Shown here: in pieces, positions 8,128 to 16,972 of the stretch
How the letters are laid out: every line of letters begins with the position of its first letter
How positions within the stretch are numbered: position 1 is the stretch's first letter
Assembly: GCA_963819855.1 (NCBI GenBank)
Contig: CAWFYC010000032.1
Span: forward strand, 1 to 64,000
Direction of reading: 5' to 3'
DNA length: 64,000 bases
Source of the DNA: JAMXLO01 sp963819855
GTDB lineage: Bacteria; Pseudomonadota; Alphaproteobacteria; Acetobacterales; Acetobacteraceae
Translations under genes and position numbers: made by a program
Notes under the pieces: generated by a model
Database searches by the model: none
Told to the model about the DNA's origin: nothing
The model's input: only the letters and a program-made list of their open reading frames with translations

Positions 8128-9183
8128 ATGAACATTTTCGAGCGCTACCTCACACTCTGGGTCGCGCTCTGCATCATCGTTGGCATCATTCTGGGCCAGG
8201 CCGCGCCCGGCGTGTTCCAGGCGATCGGCGATGCGACCGTGGCACAGGTCAACCTACCGGTCGCCATCCTGGTGTGGCTGATGATCGTGCCGATGCTGCT
8301 GAAGATCGACCCGCACGCACTGGTCGAGGTCGGCCGGCATTGGCGAGGCATCGCCGCCACCGTGGGGGTGAACTGGCTGGTCAAGCCGTTCTCGATGGCG
8401 CTGCTCGGCTGGCTGTTCATCGGCCATCTGTTCCGCCCGCTGCTGCCGGCGGACCAGATCGATTTCTACATCGCCGGGCTGATCCTGCTGGCGGCGGCGC
8501 CCTGCACCGCGATGGTGTTCGTCTGGTCGAACCTGGTCGATGGTGAGCCGCATTTCACCCTGAGCCAGGTCGCGCTGAACGATGCCATCATGGTGGTGGC
8601 GTTCGCGCCGATCGTCGGACTGCTGCTTGGTCTGTCATCGATCAGCGTGCCATGGGACACGCTGGTGCTGTCGGTCGTGCTCTACATCGTGGTGCCGGTG
8701 ATCGTGGCACAGCTATGGCGGCAGGCCAGCCTTGCCGCAGGTGGCGCCGCTGGCCTGTCACGCACCTTGCGGCGCCTCGGCCCACTGTCGCTGACGGCGC
8801 TGCTGCTAACGCTGGTGCTGCTGTTCGGCCTGCAAGGCGGGCAGATCGTGCACCAGCCGCTGGTGATCCTGCTGCTGGCGATCCCGATCACCGTGCAGGT
8901 CTACTTCAACGCCGGCCTCGCCTACTGGCTGAACCGACGTCTTGGTGTCGAGTGGTGCGTCGCCGGACCGTCGGCGCTGATCGGCGCATCCAACTTCTTC
9001 GAGCTTGCGGTGGCGACGGCGATCGCGCTGTTCGGCTTCCAGTCGGGCGCCGCGCTCGCAACCGTGGTCGGCGTGCTGGTCGAGGTGCCGGTGATGCTCT
9101 CGGTGGTCCGTCTGGTGCGCGCCAGCCGGCCCTGGTACGAGCGCGGCGGAATCAGGAGCGCGATCAAGCGACCGACAGCCTGA
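8128..9183 (+). CDS. acr3: Arsenite efflux transporter, Acr3 family
   Basis: 351 residues starting at an ATG with AGGAAG upstream, 17 bp after the MFS gene. About ten transmembrane helices. The family signature APCTAMVFVWSNL contains the conserved membrane Cys (Cys126), and the later helix motif GASNFFELAVATAIALFG is also present. Acr3 extrudes As(III) across the inner membrane using the proton motive force. It is the last gene of the ars operon. No arsC reductase is nearby, so the operon as seen handles As(III) rather than As(V). Confidence 0.95.
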   Translation: MNIFERYLTLWVALCIIVGIILGQAAPGVFQAIGDATVAQVNLPVAILVWLMIVPMLLKIDPHALVEVGRHWRGIAATVGVNWLVKPFSMALLGWLFIGHLFRPLLPADQIDFYIAGLILLAAAPCTAMVFVWSNLVDGEPHFTLSQVALNDAIMVVAFAPIVGLLLGLSSISVPWDTLVLSVVLYIVVPVIVAQLWRQASLAAGGAAGLSRTLRRLGPLSLTALLLTLVLLFGLQGGQIVHQPLVILLLAIPITVQVYFNAGLAYWLNRRLGVEWCVAGPSALIGASNFFELAVATAIALFGFQSGAALATVVGVLVEVPVMLSVVRLVRASRPWYERGGIRSAIKRPTA

Positions 9184-9245
9184 TTCAGTGCTTGTTCATC
9201 GCGGGCAGGCAGCTTCGGCGGAACTGATCCGCCGGAGCGCAACCG

Positions 9246-10025
9246 ATGTCCGATGAAGCCGCCGCCTACGGGCTGCACATTCCGAGTCTGTTCTGGGGCC
9301 TGCAACAGAGCCCTGAAAGCCTGGCGGCCTTGCGCGCCCTGGTGGCCAGCGCGGCTGGCATCGGCGATCCGCGGGGACCGTGGTTCATTGCCGACAATCT
9401 CATCACCTTCGGCCATACCCACGGCTTCCTGAGCGATCCCCGCCTGGTCGCGGCGGTGACCGCGGAGCAGCCGTCGCATGCCGAGCTGACCCTCGCCTGG
9501 CGCACGCATACGCTGTGCTGGGCGGCGGAGAGCTGTCTCTCCGTGCCCGGCGATTATGTCGAATGCGGCAGCTACCAGGGTTACTCGATGGCGGTGGTGC
9601 TCCGCTACCTCTCCGGACTGCAAGGCAGGCAGTGCTATCTTTACGACCTGTTCGATCCACCCGGCGGCGAGGGCGAAGGCAGGCGGCTGCCGGCGCATTC
9701 GCCGGAGCTGTTCGAGCGGGTACGTGCGCGGTTCGCCGCCTGGCCGAACGTGCTGGTCACTCGCGGCAAGGTGCCCGACGTGCTTGCCGAGGTCGCGCCG
9801 CCGCGCATCGCGTTCCTGCATGTCGATATGAACAACGCCCAGGCGGAACGCGGCGCGCTGGAGGTGCTGTTCGATCGGATCAGCCCGGGCGGAATCATCG
9901 TGTTCGACGACTACGGCTGGACCGGCTACCGCGACCAGAAACACGCGGCTGATGAATTCATGCGGGAGCGCGGGCTTGCCGTGCTAGAACTGCCGACCGG
10001 GCAGGGGTTGGTGGTGAAGCGGTGA
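9246..10025 (+). CDS. TylF/MycF-like class I methyltransferase
   Basis: 259 residues. The central region shows the Rossmann SAM site (DYVECGSYQGYS) and the family-typical stretch HVDMNNAQAERGALEVLF followed by PGGIIVFDDYGWTGYR, as in macrocin O-methyltransferase-like proteins. In the TylF family the Asp pair of the DDY segment binds a metal. The acceptor is unknown. It lies 36 bp before hyuA copy 1 and could be co-transcribed with it; no sugar or polyketide genes are near. Confidence 0.75.
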   Translation: MSDEAAAYGLHIPSLFWGLQQSPESLAALRALVASAAGIGDPRGPWFIADNLITFGHTHGFLSDPRLVAAVTAEQPSHAELTLAWRTHTLCWAAESCLSVPGDYVECGSYQGYSMAVVLRYLSGLQGRQCYLYDLFDPPGGEGEGRRLPAHSPELFERVRARFAAWPNVLVTRGKVPDVLAEVAPPRIAFLHVDMNNAQAERGALEVLFDRISPGGIIVFDDYGWTGYRDQKHAADEFMRERGLAVLELPTGQGLVVKR

Positions 10026-10061
10026 CTTGAGCGCGGCGCCTGCTGCCGGCACAGTTGCGGC

Positions 10062-12092
10062 ATGTATCGCATCGGCTTCGACGTCGGCGGCACGTTCACC
10101 GACTTCACTCTGCACGACACCACCACGGGTACGCTGCAGCACTTCAAGCTGCCGTCCACGCCGGCCGATCCATCCGAGGCGATCGAGACCGGGCTTCGCA
10201 CGCTGTTGGAAACGCTGCGCATCGCGCCCGCCGCGATCACCTTCATCGGCCACGGCACCACGGTGGCCACCAATATGGTGATCGAGCGGCGCGGCGTCGC
10301 CACCGGCCTGATCACCACCCGCGGCTTCCGCGACGTGCTGGAGATCGGCCGGCAGGTGCGCCCGCATCTCTACGATTACACCGTGCGTACGCCAGTGCCG
10401 CTGGTGCCGCGCGAGCACCGGCTGGAGGTGTCCGAGCGCATCGACGCCGCCGGCGTGGTGCTGCAACCGCTGGACGAGGTCGAGGTGGCCGCGGCCGTGG
10501 ATGCGCTGACCGTGCAGGGCGTGCAGGCGATCGCCATCTGCTTTCTGCACAGCTATCTCAACGACGTGCACGAACGCCGTGCCGCCGAGATCGTCCGCGC
10601 GCGTTTGCCTGATGTCTATCTGTCGACGTCGTCCGGCGTGCTGCCGGAATTCCGCGAGTTCGAACGCTTCTCCACCGCAGCGATGAACAGCTATATCGGC
10701 CCACGGATGGAGCGTTATCTCGACCGCTTGCTCGGCCGACTGTCCGGACTTGGACTGACCGCGAAGCCCTATACCATCCATTCCAACGGCGGATTGCTGC
10801 CGGTGGACACAGTGCGTGCATTCCCGGTGCGCTGCTGTCTGTCGGGACCGGCCGCCGGCGTGGTCGGTGCGGCGGAGGTCGCGCGCGAGGCTGGCCACAC
10901 CAACCTGATCACCTTCGATGCCGGCGGCACCTCCACCGACGTGTCACTGATCGAGAACGGCGTGCCTGCCTTTGCCTCCAGCCGGACGATCGCGGATTAT
11001 CCGGTGCGCTCACCGATGGTCGATGTGCATGTGATCGGCGCCGGCGGTGGCTCGATCGCGTGGGTGGACGACGCCGGCGCGCTAAAGGTCGGACCACACA
11101 GCGCCGGTGCCCAACCGGGGCCGGCCGCCTATGCGAAGGGCGGCACCGAGCCGACACTGACCGATGCCAACGTCGTGCTGCACCGGCTCGATCCCACGGT
11201 ACTGCTCGGCGGCCGCATGCGGTTGGATGAAGACGCGGCGCGGCGCGCGATCGCCGAGCGCATCGCCGTCCCGATGGGACTGTCCGTCGAGCAGGCCGCG
11301 CTCGGCATCATCCGCATCGCCGTCGCCAACATGAGCCGCGCGATCCGTTCGGTGTCCACCGAAAGGGGCCACGACGTGCGCGAGTTCGCGCTGTTCCCGT
11401 ACGGTGGCGCCGGTCCGTTGCACGCCGCGGCGGTGGCAGCGGAATGCGGCATCGGCCGGGTGCTGGTGCCGGTCGAGCCGGGCACCATGTGCGCGCGCGG
11501 GATACTGCTGTCGGATGTCAGTCTCGACCTGGTGCGCAGCGCGATCACTGAGGCGGACGCGCAGAACTGGCCGCGCATCGTGGAACGCTTTGCCGTGATG
11601 CAGGCGAGCGGTCGCACCTGGCTGGAGAGCGAACACATCCCACCGGATCGGCGCCGCTTCGCCCACGTGATCGAGGCGCGCTACAAGGGGCAAAATCACG
11701 AGGTGCAGGTACGCCTCGGCGACGGCGAGCCGCAGCTTGGCGAATTCGTCGCCGGTTTTGCGGACGCGCATCGTCGTGAATACGGTTACGCCATCCCGGA
11801 ACGTGCGATCGAGGCGGTGAACTGCCGCCTCAAGGCGATCGGCCTGATCGACCGGCCGGCCACGCAGTTCGTCAGCGCCTCAGGTGCGCCGCAAGCAAAG
11901 ACCACCCGACATGTGCACTTCGATCCCGGCTGGGCCGCAACACCGATATTCGACCGCGCCGCGCTCGCCATTGGCACGCGGCTCTCCGGCCCCGCCGTCA
12001 TCGACGAAATGAGCGCCACCACGCTGGTGCCGCCCGGCTCCGCGCTCAGCGTCGATCGCTCCGGCAATCTGCTGCTGGAGATCGCCGCATGA
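10062..12092 (+). CDS. hyuA: Hydantoinase/oxoprolinase family protein, subunit A (copy 1)
   Basis: 676 residues. The ASKHA-type ATPase phosphate motifs are visible: FDVGGTFTDF at the N-terminus and FDAGGTSTDVSL in the middle. FIGHGTTVATN and YGGAGPLHA are also characteristic. HyuA pairs with HyuB to form ATP-dependent cyclic-amide hydrolases (N-methylhydantoinase, 5-oxoprolinase) or related carboxylases. The sequence does not decide the substrate. It overlaps hyuB by 4 bp (ATGA), indicating translational coupling. Confidence 0.92.
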   Translation: MYRIGFDVGGTFTDFTLHDTTTGTLQHFKLPSTPADPSEAIETGLRTLLETLRIAPAAITFIGHGTTVATNMVIERRGVATGLITTRGFRDVLEIGRQVRPHLYDYTVRTPVPLVPREHRLEVSERIDAAGVVLQPLDEVEVAAAVDALTVQGVQAIAICFLHSYLNDVHERRAAEIVRARLPDVYLSTSSGVLPEFREFERFSTAAMNSYIGPRMERYLDRLLGRLSGLGLTAKPYTIHSNGGLLPVDTVRAFPVRCCLSGPAAGVVGAAEVAREAGHTNLITFDAGGTSTDVSLIENGVPAFASSRTIADYPVRSPMVDVHVIGAGGGSIAWVDDAGALKVGPHSAGAQPGPAAYAKGGTEPTLTDANVVLHRLDPTVLLGGRMRLDEDAARRAIAERIAVPMGLSVEQAALGIIRIAVANMSRAIRSVSTERGHDVREFALFPYGGAGPLHAAAVAAECGIGRVLVPVEPGTMCARGILLSDVSLDLVRSAITEADAQNWPRIVERFAVMQASGRTWLESEHIPPDRRRFAHVIEARYKGQNHEVQVRLGDGEPQLGEFVAGFADAHRREYGYAIPERAIEAVNCRLKAIGLIDRPATQFVSASGAPQAKTTRHVHFDPGWAATPIFDRAALAIGTRLSGPAVIDEMSATTLVPPGSALSVDRSGNLLLEIAA

Positions 12093-13744
12093 CCGATCCG
12101 ATCGCCATGGAGGTGTTCAGCAACCGTCTGCTCTCCATCACCGAGGACATGGGCAGCACGCTGATCCGCTCGTCGTTCTCGACCAACATCAAGGAACGGA
12201 AGGACTGCTCGGTCGGGTTATTCGACGCCTCCGGCAGGCTGATCGCGCAGGCCTCGCATATCCCGCTGCATCTGGGCTCGCTGCTCGGCAGTGTGCAGGC
12301 GGTGCTGGCACGTCATGACATCAGCCAAATGCGCGACGGCGATGCCTTCGTGCTGAACGATCCGTATCTTGCCGGCGGCACGCACATGCCGGACATCTCG
12401 ATCGTCACGCCGGTGTTCATCGACGGCGCGGTGTGCGCCTTCGCTGCCAATGTCGGCCATCACTCCGATGTCGGCGGTCCGGTCCCGGGTTCTATCTCCG
12501 GCCGCGCGCGATCGGTCTTCGAGGAGGGCCTGCGCCTGCCGGTGATCCGCCTGGTACGCGGCGGCGAACTGGACGAGGATTTGTTGGCGCTGATTGCACA
12601 AAACTCGCGCGATCCGGACGAACGGTCGCTCGACCTCAAGGTGCAGGTCGCCGCCAATGCGCGCGGCGTGTCGCTGACGCGTGACCTGGTCGGCCGCATG
12701 GGCCTCGTCGCCGTCGCCGAGGCGGTGGACGATCTGCTGGCCTACACCACGCGCCGGCTGCGCAACCGCATCCGCGACCTGGCTGACGGCGAGGCGGGCT
12801 TCACCGCGTATCTGGACGATGACGGGATCGGTGGCGATCCGGTGCCGATCCGCGCCAGCGTGATGGTGCGTGGCGATACGCTGACAGTGGATTTCGCCGG
12901 CACTGCGGCCGAGACGCGCGGCGCCTTCAACGTGCCGGAAAGCGCGTTGCGCGCCACCGTATACTACGCCGTGAAGACGCTGCTCGATCCCGACCTGCTG
13001 CCGAACAGCGGCATGTTCGAGTGCATCGACATCCGCGCGGAAGCCGGCACGCTGGTCAACCCGCGGTTTCCCGCGGCGGTCGGCGCGCGCAGCATCACCT
13101 GCAACAAGATCGCTCGTGCGCTGTTCGGCGCTTTCGCCCAACTGCTGCCGGCCGACCGCGCCATGGCCTCGTCGCACGACAGCGTGCCGGCGATCATCTT
13201 CTCCGGCCCGCGCCGCACCGGCGACGGCAGCTTCGTCTATCTGGAAACCATCGGCGGCGGCATGGGGGCGCGGTGCGATGCCGACGGCATGGAGGCGATC
13301 CACGTGCACCTCACCAACACCTCCAATCTGCCGGCCGAGGCGCTGGAGAACGAATATGCGCTGTTGGTCGACGAATACGCGTTGGTGCCGGATTCGGGCG
13401 GCGCCGGCCGCCATCGCGGCGGGCTTGGCATCGCGCGGCAGATCCGAGCCATGCGTGACGGCATCGTGTTCTCGGTGCGCTCGGACGGCCACGTTCTCGG
13501 CGCGCCCGGTCTTGCCGGCGGCGAGTTGGGCGGCACCGCGCGGCTGGTGCGCGACATCGGCACGCCGCGTGAGGAGGAACTGTCCTCCAAGACGGCCAGC
13601 ATCGTGCTCGCTGCCGGCGAGACGGTCAGGATCGAGACCGGCGGCGGTGGCGGTTATGGCGATCCGGTGGAGCGCGATCCGGCGGCGCTGGCAGCGGACC
13701 TGCGCAGCGGCAAGCTCTCGCGGGACCGGTCGGGAAAGGCATAA
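12089..13744 (+). CDS. hyuB: Hydantoinase/oxoprolinase family protein, subunit B (copy 1)
   Basis: 551 residues starting in the ATGA overlap with hyuA. Family features include LIAQASHIPLHLGSL, VLNDPYLAGGTHMPDIS (a conserved metal/ATP region), VGHHSDVGGPVPGS, and the C-terminal GGGGGYGDPVERDP. It acts as the second subunit of the HyuAB complex in the cytoplasm. A second, only moderately similar pair lies at 27374-31312, so the genome carries at least two systems of this type. Confidence 0.92.
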   Translation: MTDPIAMEVFSNRLLSITEDMGSTLIRSSFSTNIKERKDCSVGLFDASGRLIAQASHIPLHLGSLLGSVQAVLARHDISQMRDGDAFVLNDPYLAGGTHMPDISIVTPVFIDGAVCAFAANVGHHSDVGGPVPGSISGRARSVFEEGLRLPVIRLVRGGELDEDLLALIAQNSRDPDERSLDLKVQVAANARGVSLTRDLVGRMGLVAVAEAVDDLLAYTTRRLRNRIRDLADGEAGFTAYLDDDGIGGDPVPIRASVMVRGDTLTVDFAGTAAETRGAFNVPESALRATVYYAVKTLLDPDLLPNSGMFECIDIRAEAGTLVNPRFPAAVGARSITCNKIARALFGAFAQLLPADRAMASSHDSVPAIIFSGPRRTGDGSFVYLETIGGGMGARCDADGMEAIHVHLTNTSNLPAEALENEYALLVDEYALVPDSGGAGRHRGGLGIARQIRAMRDGIVFSVRSDGHVLGAPGLAGGELGGTARLVRDIGTPREEELSSKTASIVLAAGETVRIETGGGGGYGDPVERDPAALAADLRSGKLSRDRSGKA

Positions 13745-13831
13745 ACCGTTGACGCACTTCACAGATTTTGCGTCCGCCGCGCAGGTAGTCTAGGTTGCGA
13801 CTGAACCCAGGAAACTCCCGCGGAGTGGCCG

Positions 13832-15145
13832 ATGCAGGCAGAGCGCGAAGTCGTTCGGTTCCTGTCCGCCTATCAGACGATCTGGCATGCCCATTTCCCC
13901 AGCCTGTTCCGGCGGGCGCAGTGGCACATCGTCACGCATCTCTGCGCCAGCGGCCGCGAGGGCGCCGCGGTCGGCGAACTGTACGGCCTGGTCAAGCAGG
14001 TGTTCCTGCTCGACGATTCAACCGTCAAGGAGCGCATCCTCGAGATCAAGGAGGAACAGCTCTGTGTGGTCGATCCAGCGAACGCGGCGCTGTCGGCACG
14101 CTCCGTCATCGTGCCGACGCCGGCGCTGCTCGACCTGTTCGATCGCCATCTGCTGGCGCTGGCGAAGGAGCTGTGCGCCACCGCCGCCGCGCTTGATCCG
14201 GCGACGCGCGTCGCGCTGCCGCGCAGGATCGACGCCGAGACGCAGCGGAACATCATCCTGCAATCGCTCACCCGCTGTCGCGAGACGTGGCGCCACGCGC
14301 TGGATCGTATCTTTGACGCGATCAACCTGTCGCGCGCACGCCGCGTCGAGGCAATCCGGCATCTCAGCTCGCTGTCGCACTGGACGCTGCTGCACATGGC
14401 GGTCGAGCTGCACTATGGCACGTCCGCCTTCGGCAGTGGCGAGCCTGGCATCCTGGCCGACCAGATGGCGGCGAGCCTGCTCAACCTGACCGGGCAGAAT
14501 TTCCAGACCACGCGCGATCACATCGCCTATCTGATCGCGCTCGGCCTGCTGGAACGCCAGCACGGCAAGTCGCTGCGCGTCGCGCTGTCGGAGCAGGCGG
14601 TGGCGGAGTTCCATCAGGCGCTCGGTGAAGCGGCCGCTGCCTTGCCGGAGGTCGCCCGCCAACTTGCTGCCGCCTCGCCGGAGCCCGCCGAGGATCTGTC
14701 TCCCGAGGCGACGCTGAATATTCGTTCGGCGCAGGCGAGGGAGTTGCTGTCGGCCACGGAGCCGCAGCATCATCTGGTGATTTTGCAGCCGGAATCGGCG
14801 GTGCGCCGGGTGGCGCTGCCACCGGGTTCGCTCACCATCGGTCGCGCGCCTCCGAGTACGCTGCTGCTCGAGGCGGCCGAGGTGTCGCGCGCGCATTGCC
14901 GGATCGATGTCGCCGGCGACGAGGTCAGTGTCACCGATCTCAATTCCACCAACGGCACATTCGTGGACAACAAGCGCCTGTCCGGCACCGTATCGCTCCC
15001 GCATGGCACGCTGCTGCGGATCGGCGGCTATGTGATGACCTGCGAGTACCAAACCGTGTTGCAGGCCGAGGAGGCTGACAGCACGCAGAAGGGTTCGTTT
15101 GCCGGTGTGACGGTCCTGCGGCCGCGGCGCGGCAGGGCGTCATAG
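13832..15145 (+). CDS. FHA-domain protein with two predicted winged-helix regions
   Basis: 437 residues; ATG preceded by GGAG at 13822. Residues about 25-120 and 180-285 each look like a MarR-type winged helix with a long linker helix (for the second, ILADQMAASLLNLTGQNFQTTRDHIAYLIALGLLERQHGKSL split over its helices and wing). Residues about 325-415 form an FHA domain: GRAPPSTLLL, SRAHCRID and NSTNGTFVDNKRL contain the Gly-Arg, Ser-Arg-x-His and Asn-Gly-Thr residues needed for phosphothreonine recognition. This suggests a phosphopeptide-responsive DNA-binding protein, but no Ser/Thr kinase is in the window. No signal peptide or membrane helix. The winged-helix reading is my inference; the FHA call is firm. 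Confidence 0.8.
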   Translation: MQAEREVVRFLSAYQTIWHAHFPSLFRRAQWHIVTHLCASGREGAAVGELYGLVKQVFLLDDSTVKERILEIKEEQLCVVDPANAALSARSVIVPTPALLDLFDRHLLALAKELCATAAALDPATRVALPRRIDAETQRNIILQSLTRCRETWRHALDRIFDAINLSRARRVEAIRHLSSLSHWTLLHMAVELHYGTSAFGSGEPGILADQMAASLLNLTGQNFQTTRDHIAYLIALGLLERQHGKSLRVALSEQAVAEFHQALGEAAAALPEVARQLAAASPEPAEDLSPEATLNIRSAQARELLSATEPQHHLVILQPESAVRRVALPPGSLTIGRAPPSTLLLEAAEVSRAHCRIDVAGDEVSVTDLNSTNGTFVDNKRLSGTVSLPHGTLLRIGGYVMTCEYQTVLQAEEADSTQKGSFAGVTVLRPRRGRAS

Positions 15146-15289
15146 GGAACAAACCAGAAAAGTCAGGGTAAAGCGCCCGACAATTTTCCCGAGCAATACC
15201 GGTCACGCGCCGCCGACTTTCAGACTGATTTTCCGCCGAAACAGGCGGGGTATCCTTGCCATTTCGCGATCGAACGCACGTGCATACAT

Positions 15290-15483
15290 ACCCTGTGCGG
15301 CACGAGAAACTGTCGGCCGCAAACGCCACAATGGCTCGTGGCATTACTGCTGACGCCACCAGTGCCGATCAGAATCCGTGATACGTCCTCCCCGAATTCG
15401 TATCATCGGTCCCCACTGGTCTGCACGGCGCCGGTAGGAGCAGGCATGCAGGTTACCCCGACCTCGCATGCCTGCTCTTTTTA
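15290..15483 (+). ncRNA. Candidate structured small RNA with C-rich (anti-Shine-Dalgarno-like) loop
   Basis: This 380-bp gap after the FHA gene has no convincing ORF but strong predicted structure. There are short hairpins GCGGC/GCCGC and GCCAC/GTGGC. A composite stem has outer arms ACCAGTG (15358-15364) and CACTGGT (15414-15420), and inner arms CCGTGATACG (15376-15385) and CGTATCATCGG (15399-15409, one bulge). The inner stem encloses a loop reading TCCTCCCC. The intrinsic terminator at 15438-15482 follows. C-rich loops of this kind are known in several alphaproteobacterial sRNAs. The 5' end is a guess; I could not place a convincing promoter. Confidence 0.42.
15438..15482 (+). terminator. 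Intrinsic terminator
   Basis: Perfect 12-bp arms GAGCAGGCATGC (15438-15449) and GCATGCCTGCTC (15466-15477), with a further AGGT/ACCT pairing inside the loop, followed directly by five T. Oriented for plus-strand transcription, so it ends the candidate sRNA or a long 3' UTR of the FHA gene. The reverse strand has no T-run. Confidence 0.9.
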
Positions 15484-15525
15484 TCTTCGCCACCGAGACG
15501 CTGAAACACCGCGCGGACGGGCGCA

Positions 15526-16776
15526 TCAGATCGGCGTTCCCTCGGTCTCCTTGGTGAACCGTGCAAGCAAGGGCACGAATACAATGATGAAGGCAGTGAA
15601 GGCAGCCGACACCACGATCAGCGGTGCCAGCACCTGGTGGAACAAATGCTGATACAGGAATGCGCCGATGGTGTCGGAGAGTGGCGTCGAGAGGTTGATC
15701 ACCGACATTAGCGCGGCGAATGCGAAGCCCTCTGAACGCTCCGGGCAGTGGTTGGCGGCGAGCGACAGCGTGGCGATTACCGCGATCATGCCGGCGACGC
15801 CGTTGATGAAGTACACCGCGATCGCGGTGGTTGCATCGACCATGCCGAGAAACGCCAGGGTCGCCAGCGTGCCCGCCACGATGCTGAGGTTGAGCAGCGC
15901 ACGCGTTGTCATGCTGCGCAGGACATAGCGGTAGAGCAGCCCCCCGACGATCCAGCCGACCGCGCTCACCGATGACAGCACGCCGATCAGACCCTGCGAG
16001 AAGCGCAGATGGTCGGTCATATAGAAATACAACGGTGTGCCGAAGCCCGGGCTGAAATAGTAGCAGAACAGGAAGGCGGCGATCAGCCACAGCGTGCGCG
16101 ATCGGAATGCGGCGAGAAAGCCGCGCAGCGCACGTCGCAGTTCCGCAAGGTTGATCGGGGCGTGCTGCTCATCGACCAGCGTAATGCTGCTTGCGACCAC
16201 CGCGAGGGGTGCGACCGCGGCGATCGCGGCCGCGGCATGGAAGGCTCCTGCGGGCGACAGGAACTCGATCAGCTGGCCACCGCCGAGCGAGGCCACCATC
16301 ACCGCGACATTGAACCACAGCCACTGCTGACTGATGAACGCCGCGCTCGCGCTGTGTCGCTGGCCGTTCTCCACCAGCAGCGCGCCGCACACGGTGCTGG
16401 AGACGGCCATCGCGATCGCGGTCAGCAGCAGGGCGAACACGATCGCTGCCGGCGCCAGCACCTGTGTCGTCCACAGGAAGGCGGCGACCGCGGCGACGTT
16501 CGCCAGCAGCAGGTAGGAGCGGCGGCGGTAGCCGAACAGCGGCAGGAAGTCCGAGATCATGCCGTAGAGCGGCTTCACCACCCACGGCACATCCAGAACT
16601 GCGAGCGACGCGGCGATCTGCACCGCGTCCCAGCCCTGGGTCTGCTTCAGGTAGTGCGTGAGCGGCTGCCAGACGATGCCGATCTTGGCCTGGCAGAAGC
16701 CTTCCACCGTATAGACGATGGCGAAGAACAGCATCAGTCGAGAGGTAGGGCTGGGCTCGCGGCGCATGGGGGACAT
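15526..16776 (-). CDS. MFS transporter (BT1/folate-biopterin-like)
   Basis: 416 residues with about twelve membrane helices. The N-terminal part (QGWDAVQIAASLAVLDVPWVVKPLYGMISDF) resembles the BT1/PucC-like branch of the major facilitator superfamily, whose hallmark is the VPWxxKPxxG-type loop. The substrate is unknown; the family includes folate and pteridine transporters, among others. It is convergent with the sRNA/terminator region and has no obvious operon partner. The start ATG at 16776 lies about 75 bp from the family A repeat. Confidence 0.82.
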   Translation of the reverse strand: MSPMRREPSPTSRLMLFFAIVYTVEGFCQAKIGIVWQPLTHYLKQTQGWDAVQIAASLAVLDVPWVVKPLYGMISDFLPLFGYRRRSYLLLANVAAVAAFLWTTQVLAPAAIVFALLLTAIAMAVSSTVCGALLVENGQRHSASAAFISQQWLWFNVAVMVASLGGGQLIEFLSPAGAFHAAAAIAAVAPLAVVASSITLVDEQHAPINLAELRRALRGFLAAFRSRTLWLIAAFLFCYYFSPGFGTPLYFYMTDHLRFSQGLIGVLSSVSAVGWIVGGLLYRYVLRSMTTRALLNLSIVAGTLATLAFLGMVDATTAIAVYFINGVAGMIAVIATLSLAANHCPERSEGFAFAALMSVINLSTPLSDTIGAFLYQHLFHQVLAPLIVVSAAFTAFIIVFVPLLARFTKETEGTPI

Positions 16777-16851
16777 ACGGAGCTTTATAGCGAAGCGCCG
16801 GTTGCTTGCTTACTGCGTAAGTAAAATACCGCGACCGAGCTTATCGCCAGA

Positions 16852-16972
16852 GATGGGTTTCGCTGCGCTCTACCCATCCTACGGCAACTCGTGCGCGCCA
16901 GCTCGTAGGATGGGTAGAGCGCAGCGAAACCCATCATTCCGCCAGGATTCCACCTTCCCTGAAACCGCTCTA
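16852..16972. repeat. Palindromic repeat family A, copy 2
   Basis: Perfect 31-bp arms at 16852-16882 and 16905-16935 around a 22-nt spacer. The extended flank at 16936-16972 matches, in reverse orientation, the flank of copy 1 (GATTCCAC, CTGAAACCGCT). The far edge reaches the stop codon of the tetR gene, so the repeat abuts coding sequence exactly. Confidence 0.9.

Noticed and set aside
7534..9183. 549-codon ORF joining the MFS region to acr3
   Set aside because: The first 200 codons are an out-of-frame reading of the MFS gene. The genuine acr3 start is the ATG at 8128 with AGGAAG upstream.
12218..13762. Long antisense ORF of 514 codons over hyuB copy 1
   Set aside because: It mirrors a real, motif-rich gene in high-GC DNA. 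Its His/Arg/Ala-rich composition is that of a shadow frame.
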